Of a DNA stretch of 64,000 nt, positions 55,291 through 64,000 are shown one piece after another (position 1 is the first letter of the stretch; each line of letters opens with the position of its first letter). The stretch spans positions 19,475,706-19,539,705 of the forward strand of contig OX377204.1 in the NCBI GenBank assembly GCA_947396885.1, given 5' to 3'. Origin of the DNA: Heligmosomoides polygyrus polygyrus (taxonomy: Eukaryota > Nematoda > Chromadorea > Rhabditida > Heligmosomidae). A program made the position numbers and the translations under genes. Below the pieces are notes generated by a model that was not told the origin of the DNA, did no database searches, and worked only from the letters and a program-made list of their open reading frames with translations.

Positions 55291-55400
55291 GCTGCTGTTG
55301 TAATGGCGTAGAGCGTTCCTGCCCGGTTTACAGGTGATGGGGGTTCGAGCCCTACCTGGTGCTAGGGTTTTGACGGCATAGATTTCATTGCTATAACAGC
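55291..55400 (+). repeat. SINE-B copy
   Basis: TGTAATGGCGTAGAGCGTTC head, GGGGGTTCGAGCCCTACCTG B box, GCTAGGGTTTTGACGGC body and a CTATAACAGCTTTGAAATG end. Confidence 0.75.
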
Positions 55401-55555
55401 TTTGAAATGTATGTCCTTACCATTAGAAATGCACAGATAGGAGGAAGCCGTGCAAACGAGTAGTGAGCAACTGCATGCTGAACACTGTGAATTTTGTAGA
55501 AATAAGAGGTCGTTGATCTGCGCCCAAATTTTTCTGCAGCGTTCGCTGCCGGTGG

Positions 55556-55757
55556 GCACGTGGTGGCGCAGTCGCATGAGGCGCCGTCTGTCTCATGCAC
55601 TTCGATTCTTGGTTCTTGTTTCAGATTTCTAGCTCCATCGATTTTGCTTTCCACCTTTCCGCAATCGGTGAATTGGTACCCGACTTTTTGCGAAGGATAT
55701 AGCAGTAATTTGTCCATTAGCTGTCTCTACAATGCAGTGCGTAGCCCAAATCAGCTG
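55556..55757 (+). repeat. SINE-A copy, diverged
   Basis: GCACGTGGTGGCGCAGTCGC head, CGGTGAATTGGTACCCGACT body, 3' part shortened. Confidence 0.7.
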
Positions 55758-55764
55758 TTATTCC

Positions 55765-55855
55765 GTTGTTCATCGAGCTGCTCGAGCGGACGCCCCATTT
55801 CCATTCTTTCCCATCGTGCAAGAGTCCCGTCTAATATAATTGAACCTTCCATGCC
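55765..55855 (-). repeat. RTE-type LINE 3' fragment
   Basis: TTCATCGAGCTGCTCGAGCG and CCATTCTTTCCCATCGTGC match 27525-27590 (GATCGTCGACTCGCTCGAGC, CCATTCTTCCCTCTCGCGTG). Confidence 0.6.
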
Positions 55856-55928
55856 TGCAGCGTCAGTGAGCTACAATAGCGGCCAGAAATCAATTAAAAA
55901 CTGGATTTTGAGGTTTTATCATTTAAAC

Positions 55929-56222
55929 GGGCGTGTAGCGCAGCCGGAGGAGGCGCCGACTGTCGCTTGTACCCAATACCAGGTTCCTGGTTCGGATCTC
56001 TCGCCCAGGCAAACCAAGTCTTTCATCCCTCCGGGGTCGGTGAATTGCCACCAGACTTGTCTGGGAAGGGTAAAGCGCTGACTTGTTCATTGGCTGGCCA
56101 CGGCAGGTCATTGTATGACCAAATACGCATTCGAATCGCTTCGAAGACATCCCGTAGAAGTAGAATGCATGGCGCATCCCAAAAGGGATTGGGTAACGCC
56201 GTCCTTTATTCTTATCCTTATC
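55929..56222 (+). repeat. SINE-A copy, full length
   Basis: GGGCGTGTAGCGCAGCCGGA head, GGTTCGGATCTCTCGCCC, tail CTTTATTCTTATCCTTATC. Confidence 0.9.
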
Positions 56223-56251
56223 TTCTAAAAGTCGTTGAATTTTTCCCAACA

Positions 56252-56636
56252 TTGCACCAGTTCTTTCCTTAGAAGTTTCTAACCCTAAAAAAGAGCATAA
56301 GAAGTCGGGACCTCACGTTGCTCCGGTTGAAAAAGTGCGGAGCGCTATCACACAGTTTTGCTTTGATAAGTTGTCAGACACGGCACTACGAAGAGCGTTA
56401 TTTACGATAGAGGTTTCGTAGCAATTTAGTAGACTGTTATTTTTGTTGTTTCATTATTTTTTTTTAGCATACTTTGCTTTTTGAAGAATATAATTAGCGT
56501 TTTTTTCTTGAACAAACCAACTGTGTGAGTTTTCGCGGGTTCTCCATAAAATCGATAACTCTATAGATTTTGAACTTACTCAGCACTGATTACTCCTTTC
56601 TAGGGTTAAAAATCTTAAAGGAGATAACTGGTGCAA
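56252..56636. mobile_element. MITE-like element (385 bp), family M2
   Basis: Inverted ends begin TTGCACCAGTT on both sides and continue imperfectly through TCTAACCCTA and TTTAACCCTA, about 35 bp. No ORF. The flanks do not give a clear duplication. Confidence 0.65.
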
Positions 56637-56705
56637 GTCTGAAAAAACTTCGGCGATTTTCAGGAGAGAAAGTCTCAAAACTCCGCAGTTAATTTATTTT
56701 TGTAA

Positions 56706-56870
56706 TAGGAGGTTTCTGGGAAGGATGAAACCCACTGAGTTTTCCGTCGGTTGGCAACCGAAAGGCATTTTATAGGCCAAGATTGCGTTCAAATCGCCTC
56801 CGTAATATTCCGTAAAAGCAGTGTGCGTGGCGCATCCCTAAAAAGACTGATTGCTGTCCTTTATACCGTA
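56706..56870 (+). repeat. SINE-A fragment lacking the head
   Basis: From TTTCTGGGAAGGATGAAACC to GCTGTCCTTTATACC. Ends 137 bp before the first kinase exon. Confidence 0.8.
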
Positions 56871-57006
56871 TAGTTGCCATCGCATAGTTCCGTGAGTTGC
56901 CAGCCTTTGGTGAGCGCAAAGATGTGATCGTTTGTACGTACTTCTTCCTTAACTAAACGTAATTGCCTACTGCTGAACCAACCACAAAGAAGTGGATATT
57001 TTTCAG

Positions 57007-57112
57007 AGCATGCTACACTGACAGTTGCTACACTGGCAAGGAAGACTACTACAGATCGGCAGTAGATCGGCCTGAACCGTCGGCGATGAGCGGGCTGTCG
57101 TTCCAGTTGCAG
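57007..57112 (+). CDS. Protein kinase D homologue, N-terminal exon A (partial gene)
   Basis: First recognisable exon of a PKD-family Ser/Thr kinase (C. elegans dkf-1/dkf-2 type), a diacylglycerol-responsive kinase acting at membranes downstream of PKC. The acceptor ATTTTTCAG ends at 57006 and the donor GTTGGT starts at 57113. One base completes a codon from an upstream exon not identified here, then 35 codons follow, ending MSGLSFQLQ. The end aligns with the ISFHLQIGL-type start of the PKD ubiquitin-like region. The preceding residues (ACYTDSCYTGKEDYY) are lineage-specific. ATG 57086 could serve as an alternative start. It joins exon B in phase 0. The left boundary is less sure than the rest. 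Confidence 0.7.
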
Positions 57113-57260
57113 GTTGGTTTATTGTCGATTTATTCGTCGAACGGATTCCTTGACAGAATTCGCGGAAAGCCAATGAATACTCGCGTTATGAGAAGAGCTG
57201 ATTTTGAGAATAGCACACTATTTTCGATCTCATTTTCTACTTAACAACGGTTAATTTCAG

Positions 57261-57353
57261 TCTGGCATCCATAAAAGATCCTTGACGATCGATTCGCCGG
57301 AGATTGCTCTACGTGATTTGAGAGCGGAAGCGTATAAGTTCATCCAAGACACT
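57261..57353 (+). CDS. Protein kinase D homologue, exon B
   Basis: 93 bp, 31 codons, phase 0 at both ends. Acceptor TTAATTTCAG ends at 57260 and donor GTGAGT starts at 57354. It encodes SGIHKRSLTIDSPEIALRDL and then RAEAYKFIQDT. This is the middle of the N-terminal ubiquitin-like fold, equivalent to the vertebrate stretch with LAHVREMACSIVDQK. Intron A-B is only 148 bp. Confidence 0.85.
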
Positions 57354-57699
57354 GTGAGTTCCATACGATTTTGTTCTCTTCTACCAGTTTACCGATTGCA
57401 GCCGTGACGCCGAGTTCATGACTTTACCCATGGTTATGTTGGTAGAGGGTAGAAGTTGAAGCATTACCTGGAATTCACACGAGACTGGAGGCGGGTGAAT
57501 GGTGAAGAATTACATCATTCACCGAATCGTTCGTATCTTAAACACCCAACTTGACCTCTGCCAACTATTCTCTGTTAGTAAACCCATCCATTACCAATAA
57601 TCCGTTACCTTACCGACCGTGAATCCGGCCTTCACTTGGAGATGGCCACTTACACTGATCTGTCCAATTGGGGAGCGGGCTTCCTTCCTCGCTTTTAAA

Positions 57700-57860
57700 A
57701 ACGTAGGCGAAATTGAAATTAATTTCGCAAAAACGAGACACTAGACTGGCCTACGAGAGGACCTTCCTTCGGAATTTCCAAGCCGGGAGGTCCAAGAGGT
57801 CACACTGCTTCTCTTCTTTGATTTTCTAGTGATGCTTCCCTCTCCATTAGTAAGATCCGA
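57700..57860. repeat. Dispersed repeat R3, copy 2
   Basis: GCCTACGAGAGGACCTTCCT and downstream T-rich part match 905-1060. The interval 57861-58596 shows nothing else recognisable. Confidence 0.55.
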
Positions 57861-58596
57861 TTCTCTTTCCTTTATCCAATTACTCTATATCCTGGAATTC
57901 CTTAAGGGTCCCCACGAGGAATTCAAGATACGTTGTGGTAGAGCGAACCCAGACTAGTTCCCTCGAAACGGGATTGCACCGTATACTGTTCCAGTTTGGC
58001 CTTGAAAAACGGCTCAACTAGATCCACTTTCAACCTGGACCGATTCCAGGTTCAGGTCCCACCCTGGTGATCCAAGTCTTCTAACCTTCATGGGTTGTTT
58101 AGCAACCATTAGTATCGCTTGTGGAGGATGAAATGGTACTTGGAGGGCGTGCTCTCGCATAGAAACAACACGGTTAAGTTACGAGGAGGGTAAATATAGT
58201 GACTACTTACTTGGCATATTGCATAGTAGCTTCCAAATTTCCTATACTCCTCGGGTAGTCCAAAATGGCAAATACCGTAGCCTTAGACCAGCAGTTAATC
58301 GATTGATCGTTAAATCAGATCAGCTATTTGCCACATTTTGCCGCACATAACCTGTCTCCTGTGTATGGGAAAACGGCGTATAAGGCAATGTCGTGAATAT
58401 GGGCAGCATTGAAATGGTGGAGCGCGGCAATCATTTATAACTACCAGAGCACTGACAGGTCACAGGGCTCCAGCCAATCAGCATTCTAACCATGCGCACT
58501 CTCTCCAAATAGCGCGCTCATTCGATGGGGGCCTGATTTGCTGGCGTGTTCCCACCCCACTGTTGTCCAACGTTACTACATGGACCCCATTGCTAA

Positions 58597-58793
58597 ATGA
58601 TAAATGATGAAGAACAGCATCAATCAATCCCCCTTTGGGATGCGTCACGTACTCTACTTGTGCCGAGTCACCGACATTGGAGGGATGGAAGGCTTGGTTG
58701 GTCTGGGTAGGAAATTCAAACCATTATCCTCAATTAAATACACAGGTGACAGTCGGAGCCTCCTTCGACTGCACTATCACACGCCTCTTCCTC
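58597..58793 (-). repeat. SINE-A copy with internal deletion
   Basis: Tail side AACAGCATCAATCAATCC and GGGATGCGTCACG, then directly CACCGACATTGGAGGGATGG; about 90 bp of the body are missing. Confidence 0.75.
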
Positions 58794-59001
58794 TTTAAAA
58801 TCTGTTGTAGAATTTTAATGTTCATTCAAAAAGTGGGCACATTTTTGACGACATTCGTGAGACTCGTGGAAGGGAAGCGCCGTCGTAGAAACGAAAGGAA
58901 GTTCCTAATAGGGTGTTTGAGGAACTAGCGGAGAAGTTGGTTAGCATTATATTTTGCTCGCAAGACCTTATAAGGCTTCCTGGAGAAGTGACTATAGGTA
59001 T

Positions 59002-59291
59002 AAAGGATAAAGGACGGCGTTACTCGATCCCTTTTGGGATGCGTCAGAGCATTCTACTTCTACGGGATGTCGTGGAGGCGATGTGAATGCGTATTTGGCC
59101 ATACACCGACTTGCGGTGGCCAGCCGATGAACAAGTCAGCGCATTATCCTTCCCAGACACGTCTGGTACCAATTCACCGACCCCGGAAGGATGGAAGGCT
59201 TGGTTGGCCTAGGCGGGAAATCCGAACTAGGAATCTGGTATCGGGTGCTGACGACAGGCGGCGCCTCCTACGACTCCGCTACACGCGCCCT
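59002..59291 (-). repeat. SINE-A copy, full length
   Basis: AAAGGATAAAGGACGGCGTT tail side, complete body, head ending ACACGCGCCC. Confidence 0.92.
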
Positions 59292-59334
59292 CAATTACAG
59301 GTAAATCAATGAAAAATGGAAGATCGAGTTATAC

Positions 59335-59392
59335 AATGTTTTGGGATGCGCCACGCATCCCACTCTACGGGATGTCCTTGACGCAGTGCGTA
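59335..59392 (-). repeat. SINE-A fragment
   Basis: TTTTGGGATGCGCCACGCAT and CTACGGGATGTCC only. Confidence 0.7.
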
Positions 59393-59446
59393 GGGAAGTG
59401 ATATTAGCGGGCAAGTGTGGCAGAATTTAATGGAATGCAGTCTCAG

Positions 59447-59800
59447 TAATATTTATTTATTTATTTACTCAATACGCTGCATAAGGCAGTCATGAGAAAA
59501 ATAAAACAAACTGAACACAACCTATCCAAAAGATCAAGAACTAACATCATGAAAAGGGTCATGAAAAAGGCAACAACCGCTTTCCTGCAATGCGCTTAAA
59601 AGCCGAGAAGAATTTCGGAGTGGAGGGTACCTCACTTTTGAGTGAGATATAACCCGATCCGGCTCCGTATGTTGAAGAATTTCCACGATTTCTGGTTTTA
59701 GGCGTCTTATGTTCAATTTTCTCTGAATTCCCCCGAGTTCTAGACTTGACGATGCGATGAAATTTATTAACTTCCACCTTAATAAGTAATATGTGCTCAG
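59447..59800 (-). pseudogene. CR1-like LINE 3' end, diverged
   Basis: ATTTATTTATTTATTT tail at the left, then a - strand frame with NKFHRIVKSRTRGNSEKIE, GAGSGYISLKSEVPSTPKF and FSAFKRIAG. This parallels the FYTFSSSNTRGGQWK...AGSDFLRL...IIPNSLKKY order of the intact ORF. No catalytic part remains. Confidence 0.6.
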
Positions 59801-59837
59801 GCTCAGGAGCGTTTGATATTAGGTAGTGTTAGATAAG

Positions 59838-60116
59838 GACGCGTGGAGCACACTCGCAATAGGTGCTGGCTGCCGGATGCACCCGATACCAGGTCCTTTT
59901 CTTTGGTTTTCCGCCCACTCCCACCAACCCTTCCATCCCTCTTTGGATTGGTACCAAACTTCCGTGGAAAGAATACAGCACTAGCGTGTCCATCGGTTCA
60001 CAACCGCAAGTCATTGTATAGCCAAATAAGTATCCAAATCGCCCCACGTAGAAGTAGAATGCGTGGCGCGTCCCGAAAGCGACTGATTACCACTGTTTTT
60101 TCATTTTTATCCTTAC
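59838..60116 (+). repeat. SINE-A copy, diverged
   Basis: GACGCGTGGAGCACACTCGC head, CCCGATACCAGG, body with CATTGTATAGCCAAATAAG, end GACTGATTACCACTG. Confidence 0.75.
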
Positions 60117-60207
60117 TCTAGTGTTAGATGCAGTGCTAGATATGGTCCGATCAAGGAGAATCATATCGTGTATTGGACAGTGTTGCAGCAGGATAACGAC
60201 TACAGGA

Positions 60208-60268
60208 TTTATCCCAGTCGGAGGGGGCAACCCTAACGGCACAATTGCGCGCACCCAATGCTACACCA
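60208..60268 (+). repeat. SINE-A head remnant
   Basis: CCCAGTCGGAGGGGGCAACC and GCGCGCACCCAATG resemble the A-box end of the family. Confidence 0.4.
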
Positions 60269-60885
60269 CTGCTTTCTCTGAATTTATTCGGGAGCCCTCA
60301 TACAACGAGGTAGCAACAGGAGAGGTCAAAGAAGTTGAAGGACGGTATGCAGGAGCAAAGTACTCAATCCCCCCTCCCCTCCCGTCTAATGTAAATTTCG
60401 AGTACATCTTTAGATATTGGTTTGAATCCGTTGGGAGGGGTTTCACACCCAGTTGCAGTAGAGGTTCCTCTCCTCCCTGGGTAAAGTGCAGTTTCGCAGG
60501 AAGATTGCGTGACAGCGACAGAAAGTGAGGAAGATGCAGGAGCTAGGATGCATCTGGTAATGCCCATTTTGCAGGAGCAGCGGCTGCTGCTGTTGCAAAT
60601 GAGAAGCAATAAATGGCTGTCCTTTCACATAGCTTTCGTTCTACCCAGATCTTTATATCAGAGCACTGGAGCGTTATGTTACCAATTAGCTTCAGCACTT
60701 ACGATTAGTTTTATTTCCTCATTTTTTACGTACGATTTCCAAAGCTTAGAATTTATAACGATTTATTTTTTTTGTGACGTATTTTACATTTTTCATTTTG
60801 TTTTATAACGTAGACGCATAAACCAGTGAGTAAAGCGGGGAATAGTGATCTACTCCAATTAGTTTTAAAACCAAACTTTCTTGAA

Positions 60886-61140
60886 TACGGGTCCCTTCTC
60901 GTGGCTCGCCGCGCATTTTACGTTTTCGGGATATCGTGGAGACGGTATGGATGCGTACTTCATCTGTACGACGATTTGATGTGGCCAGCCGATAAGCAAT
61001 CTGTGTTCTGTCCTTTCTGTACAAATCCGATACCAATTCGATGACACCGGGGGATGAAAGGCTTGGTTGGGTCGTGCAGGAACTCGGAACCAAGAAGCCC
61101 GGATCGGTATGCACGTGACAGCCGACTGTACTATCACTTC
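60886..61140 (-). repeat. SINE-A copy, diverged
   Basis: CGGGATATCGTGGAGACGG, TGTGGCCAGCCGATAAGC, GAAAGGCTTGGTTGGG and a head remnant near 61130. Confidence 0.7.
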
Positions 61141-61400
61141 CCTTGATATATTGTGGACATTAAGTGCGTGGCGCATCCTGAGTCCGCCGTACGTCGATCT
61201 CTTTTCGTTTTTAATAGGCGCCCTGACAAGGCTTTGAAGCAAAAAATAGGGGTGAAAATAGATCATAAGAAATAACTGAAAAAGGTTTAGAATTGCAAAT
61301 GATTCCTATAGAATAGAGCGCTCTGAAGGCAGCATTTTCTTACGTCGTCTACTTTCGAATCTTTCACTTTTCACATTCGCGATAATCACTCTGATTACAG

Positions 61401-61539
61401 TACAAGAACGATGTGTGCGACTCGCTGCAGGACCACATCCTGCTTTACAAGCACGATCTGCGATCAATAAACATTCTGCAGCTGATCACCACAAGCTCAG
61501 ACATAACTGATGGCACTTTGGTTGAGATAGTTATCAGCT
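61401..61539 (+). CDS. Protein kinase D homologue, exon C
   Basis: 139 bp: 46 codons plus one base (phase 1 at the donor). Acceptor CTGATTACAG ends at 61400 and donor GTGAGT starts at 61540. It encodes [20 protein letters not shown], then [18 protein letters not shown] and TLVEIVIS. This aligns residue for residue with the PKD segment of DKILLFRHDPTSENILQL...DIQEGDLIEVVLS type, just before the first C1 zinc finger. The following C1 exons were not found before 64000. The match is specific enough to name the family but not to choose between dkf-1 and dkf-2. Confidence 0.9.
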
Positions 61540-61671
61540 GTGAGTTTTTTTCCGATCTAAGCATTTTCATTTCGAATCGGAATCGCGGTTTAATGAAAAT
61601 ATTTTCGTTAAGTAACACGTTATTACTTTTCGGTTGTTGTCGATATTTTGGTTTAACGAGTTTGTTTTATG

Positions 61672-61765
61672 AATGTTTGTAATTTTTATTCAAACTTCTG
61701 CGACTTCCTGCGAGTTTTCTATTGCAGTTTCCTAGTTGGGCGTGACCAATCTACATTTTCATTTT
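61672..61765. repeat. Dispersed repeat R4, copy 1
   Basis: TGTAATTTTTATTCAAACTT and TTTCCTAGTTGGGCGTGACC recur at 63610-63680. Confidence 0.6.
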
Positions 61766-61984
61766 TATTTGTAATCGTTCATAGTATACATAGTGTCTAC
61801 AGTAAGTCGTTGTTCTCCATTATACTTTGCCTTGCTTCTTTCATCCACATACGTAAGTCAGGTGAAATTACAATTTTCAATTAAGGCTGAGCACTTTTCG
61901 AAACAAATTTATGACTTGTTTGAATTTTCGTTTAAAAATTAGGAGTCTATTCTTGTGGTGGAGAGAGCTTAACTCAGTCTTTTT

Positions 61985-62185
61985 CCTTCTGGTGTCGACG
62001 TTAAAATTGGAAGTGAACTGTTTAGCAGCAGAGACTACGTGTTGAACTAGCCTGCAAGAGCACCTTTTTAGCAATTTTATATTGGAGATTGGCCACCTTG
62101 TTTGTACTTGTTCCGCTCTTTTAGTTTCCTCCCTCCCAATTAGGATAGGTCCGAAGTTAGCTTTAAAAGCTTTTCTAATCAGGTC
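61985..62185. repeat. Dispersed repeat R3, copy 3
   Basis: GTTGAACTAGCCTGCAAGAG and CTCCCTCCCAATTAGGATAG follow the order seen in copies 1 and 2. It is more diverged. Confidence 0.4.
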
Positions 62186-62277
62186 GACCACAAAAATAAA
62201 TGATTTCTCTGACTGTCCATAAATTTCATAGTGTTTCAGCTACAGGAGTGAGTTTAAGCCTATTTCGGGGTACAGAT

Positions 62278-62700
62278 TAGGAGACATTTTTCGGTGTGCC
62301 ATGCGAAGAACTAGAGCCATCGTCCCATTCACTAAAGGCCTCCATACACTTTTGTAGCAAGCGGCGGGCGACGGACAGCGAAACTCGTGGACTATTTCTG
62401 GCGGCAAGCGACAGCAGCAAACGGCGGAGGCACTGTACTCTTTCTAGCCGGGACCTACTGAGGCTATTCGCTTTCCCACCTTCTGTCTGCGCTCTTGCCA
62501 ATCTCTGCCACGGACGGCTAGAGTGCAGACAGACAAAACGCTGCGGCGGCAAACCAGCGCCGACAGCAGTAATGATGTGGATCATTATTGCCGCGGCGAC
62601 CGCCGCCGTCGGCCAACATCTTGCCGCAAAAGTGTGCGACTGCTCAGACATTCGTTATCTAGGACCCGTACAACCAGTTGCTATTGTGGTGACAACCTTC
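62278..62700. other. CpG-rich block with open frames on both strands
   Basis: GC-rich, unlike its surroundings. A + frame holds MMWIIIAAATAAVGQHLAA, signal-peptide-like, followed by KVCDCSDIRYLG, but then runs into the TA microsatellite. The - strand has an overlapping 124-codon frame. Neither is recognised. A related piece with GCAGCAAAAGTGTGCG lies near 63310. Confidence 0.3.
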
Positions 62701-62701
62701 T

Positions 62702-62703
<2 letters not shown>

Positions 62704-62752
<49 letters not shown>
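62704..62752. repeat. TA microsatellite
   Basis: About 35 bp of alternating TA, then ACATATATATATATAC. The two long frames crossing it (TyrIle repeats) are artefacts. Confidence 0.95.
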
Positions 62753-62753
<1 letters not shown>

Positions 62754-63066
62754 CCTGTATATACAGATCTATATACATGTGTACACATGGTATATACCTA
62801 CTTATATGCGTATGCACATATACATATGTAGGTACGAGCTGGATATATGTAGATATACGTCTGCACAAGAATCCTGCAACAATCTAGCAACAGTAGTCTA
62901 CCTTTAAGCCTATTGGTATACTTCCACAGGAGCGTCAACGGGGTGGAGGTAATCGCGTCGGGCTCCCTCACCTGGCCAATCGGCGCAGCCCGTTCTCACC
63001 ACAGTAGCAACTGGTTGTGCGGGTTCTAGTGCTCAGGAGGTGTGGATGTTGCGTTCGATCAAACAG

Positions 63067-63185
63067 CGCCGGTGGTGTTATGGCGTAGAGCATTCCCGCC
63101 GGTAAGAGGAGGTGCGGGCTCGAGTCCCGCCTGGCGCTAGAAGTTTTGATCGCAACAAAACATCGTTGTAACAGCTTACTACCTC
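63067..63185 (+). repeat. SINE-B copy, best preserved
   Basis: GCGCCGGTGGTGTTATGGCG head with A-box-like TGGTGTTATGG, B box GGGCTCGAGTCCC and a closing CCTGGCGC that pairs with GCGCCGG like an acceptor stem. D- and anticodon-stem pairing is poor, so it is not called a tRNA gene. The body is AAGTTTTGATCGCAAC to GTTGTAACAGCTTAC. Confidence 0.75.
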
Positions 63186-63600
63186 GATACCATCCACTTG
63201 AGGCTTAATGAAACTGATTTGGGTCCTAGTGCTCGTTTGTCTGAGTTAGGAACCTCCGGCGGCAAGCACTGCGTCCCTGCTCTATTGTCAAGGATAGGGC
63301 CGCCGCTTTGCAGCAAAAGTGTGCGTAGGCCTCAAGTGGAGATGTTTAAAAAAATGTTATCTGGCGTACAGCTGTGGTTCACCAGGAGCAATGGCAACCG
63401 TGAAACTCCCGGTAAACATCATTGACACTAACAATCAGATCGACATAGTCAGTTTTCATCAAAAGGTTTTGAGAACAATCGTGACAATCGACCCAAAAAA
63501 TTCTTAACAAGCATTATTTTAGTTTTTAAAGGTGTTCAATCTGTTACGAAAATTACCACTCGTCGTTGTTTCAAAGGTTTAGGTTGCTTTTTTTAGTTTT
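63186..63600. other. No recognised gene
   Basis: Short unrecognised frames only, in the presumed intron downstream of exon C. Confidence 0.4.
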
Positions 63601-63604
63601 GTAA

Positions 63605-63695
63605 ACTTCTGTAATCTTTATTTGAACTTCTTCGACCTTAAAGGTTTTCTTGAACGTTTTCCTAGTTGGGCGGGACCAGTGTGAATTTCTGCAAT
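63605..63695. repeat. Dispersed repeat R4, copy 2
   Basis: TGTAATCTTTATTTGAACTT and TTTCCTAGTTGGGCGGGACC, direct repeat of 61672-61765. Confidence 0.6.
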
Positions 63696-63859
63696 GTTGC
63701 GCTCGGCTCTATAACATTGCCCATATATACCTGTTCTCATCTGCGATAAGGCCAAATCTATCTGAAACACCAGCTTTTTGAATGCCTTTAAAAATGCCAC
63801 AATTTAGTCTATTGGGCCAAACAGCTTATACTTTTCGCACTTGATACAAGCGATATAAT

Positions 63860-64000
63860 AAAGGATAAAGGACGGCGTTACTCAATCCCTTTTGGGATGC
63901 GCCAGCGCATTCTACTTCTACGGGATGTCGTGGAGGCGAGTTGAATGCGTATTTGGCCATACAATGACTTGCGGTGGCCAGCCGATGTACAAGTCAGTGC
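63860..64000 (-). repeat. SINE-A copy, cut by the window edge
   Basis: AAAGGATAAAGGACGGCGTT tail side through GCCGATGTACAAGTCAGTGC. Well preserved; the head lies beyond 64000. Confidence 0.93.

Larger units (their letters stand above)
57354..61400 (+). other. Kinase intron (4.05 kb) filled with repeats
   Basis: Lies between exons B and C, which join in phase 0 and whose translation aligns without gap to the PKD family. It contains an R3 copy, five SINE-A copies or fragments in both orientations, one SINE head remnant and one LINE fragment. A 135-codon frame at 60121-60528 overlaps the SINE head remnant and is not supported as an exon. Confidence 0.8.

Noticed and set aside
60121..60528. 135-codon frame between kinase exons B and C
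   Set aside because: It overlaps a SINE head remnant. Exons B and C already join in phase with continuous homology, leaving no room for an extra exon.
62296..62907. 203-codon frame with long TyrIle repeats
   Set aside because: The second half is a translated TA microsatellite; overlapping frames on both strands show the same artefact.
63067..63140. Possible tRNA gene
   Set aside because: Acceptor and T-arm pairing are present, but D and anticodon stems do not fold. The same unit with the same extension recurs at three other loci, which fits a SINE better.

Overview
The window looks like nuclear DNA of a clade V (strongylid) nematode, most likely a hookworm or close relative. The evidence is an Hsmar1/bandit-type mariner, RTE-1-like and CR1-like LINE remnants, a very dense tRNA-derived SINE, nematode-style TTTCAG splice acceptors and one recognisable host gene. 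Species cannot be fixed from the sequence. A 200-base run of N (19337-19536) shows this is a scaffolded assembly.

Host gene content is small. The only secure host gene is a protein kinase D homologue (the C. elegans dkf-1/dkf-2 family) on the + strand at the right end. Three consecutive exons (57007-57112, 57261-57353, 61401-61539) encode the N-terminal ubiquitin-like region that precedes the first C1 domain. They are joined in compatible phase, and the rest of the gene lies beyond position 64000. A possible first exon of an unidentified gene lies at 525-566. Nearly everything else is transposon-derived.

Layout. 0-5 kb: a candidate start exon, inverted-repeat and minisatellite-like DNA, three complete SINEs. 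5.7-8.7 kb: a CR1-like LINE with an intact endonuclease-reverse transcriptase ORF (- strand). 9-15 kb: a SINE pair, a decayed mariner, a 42-bp minisatellite. 15.9-26.5 kb: a direct segmental duplication (15933-19336 and 23132-26543) containing SINEs and a hairpin element, separated by a gap and two defective mariners. 27-35 kb: RTE-type LINE fragments, a CpG/trinucleotide-rich block, a SINE split by a small inverted-repeat element, and a near-perfect 47-bp palindrome. 35-40 kb: LINE and SINE debris and a degenerate GATCGATC-rich tandem array. 41-46.6 kb: a modular foldback element, then a triple nest in which an intact mariner lies inside a CR1-like LINE, which lies inside one arm of a large inverted repeat. 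48-56 kb: more SINEs, a second tRNA-like SINE family, a second foldback element. 57-64 kb: the kinase exons with SINE-filled introns.

The elements form a layered ecosystem. Autonomous LINE and mariner copies are present, one intact of each. Short elements with related ends (foldback elements, deleted mariners, SINEs) are far more numerous and are repeatedly inserted into one another. The most unusual items are the modular foldback elements, a dispersed repeat with an internal period of about 21 nt, and the two SINE families. None of these could be compared with databases here.
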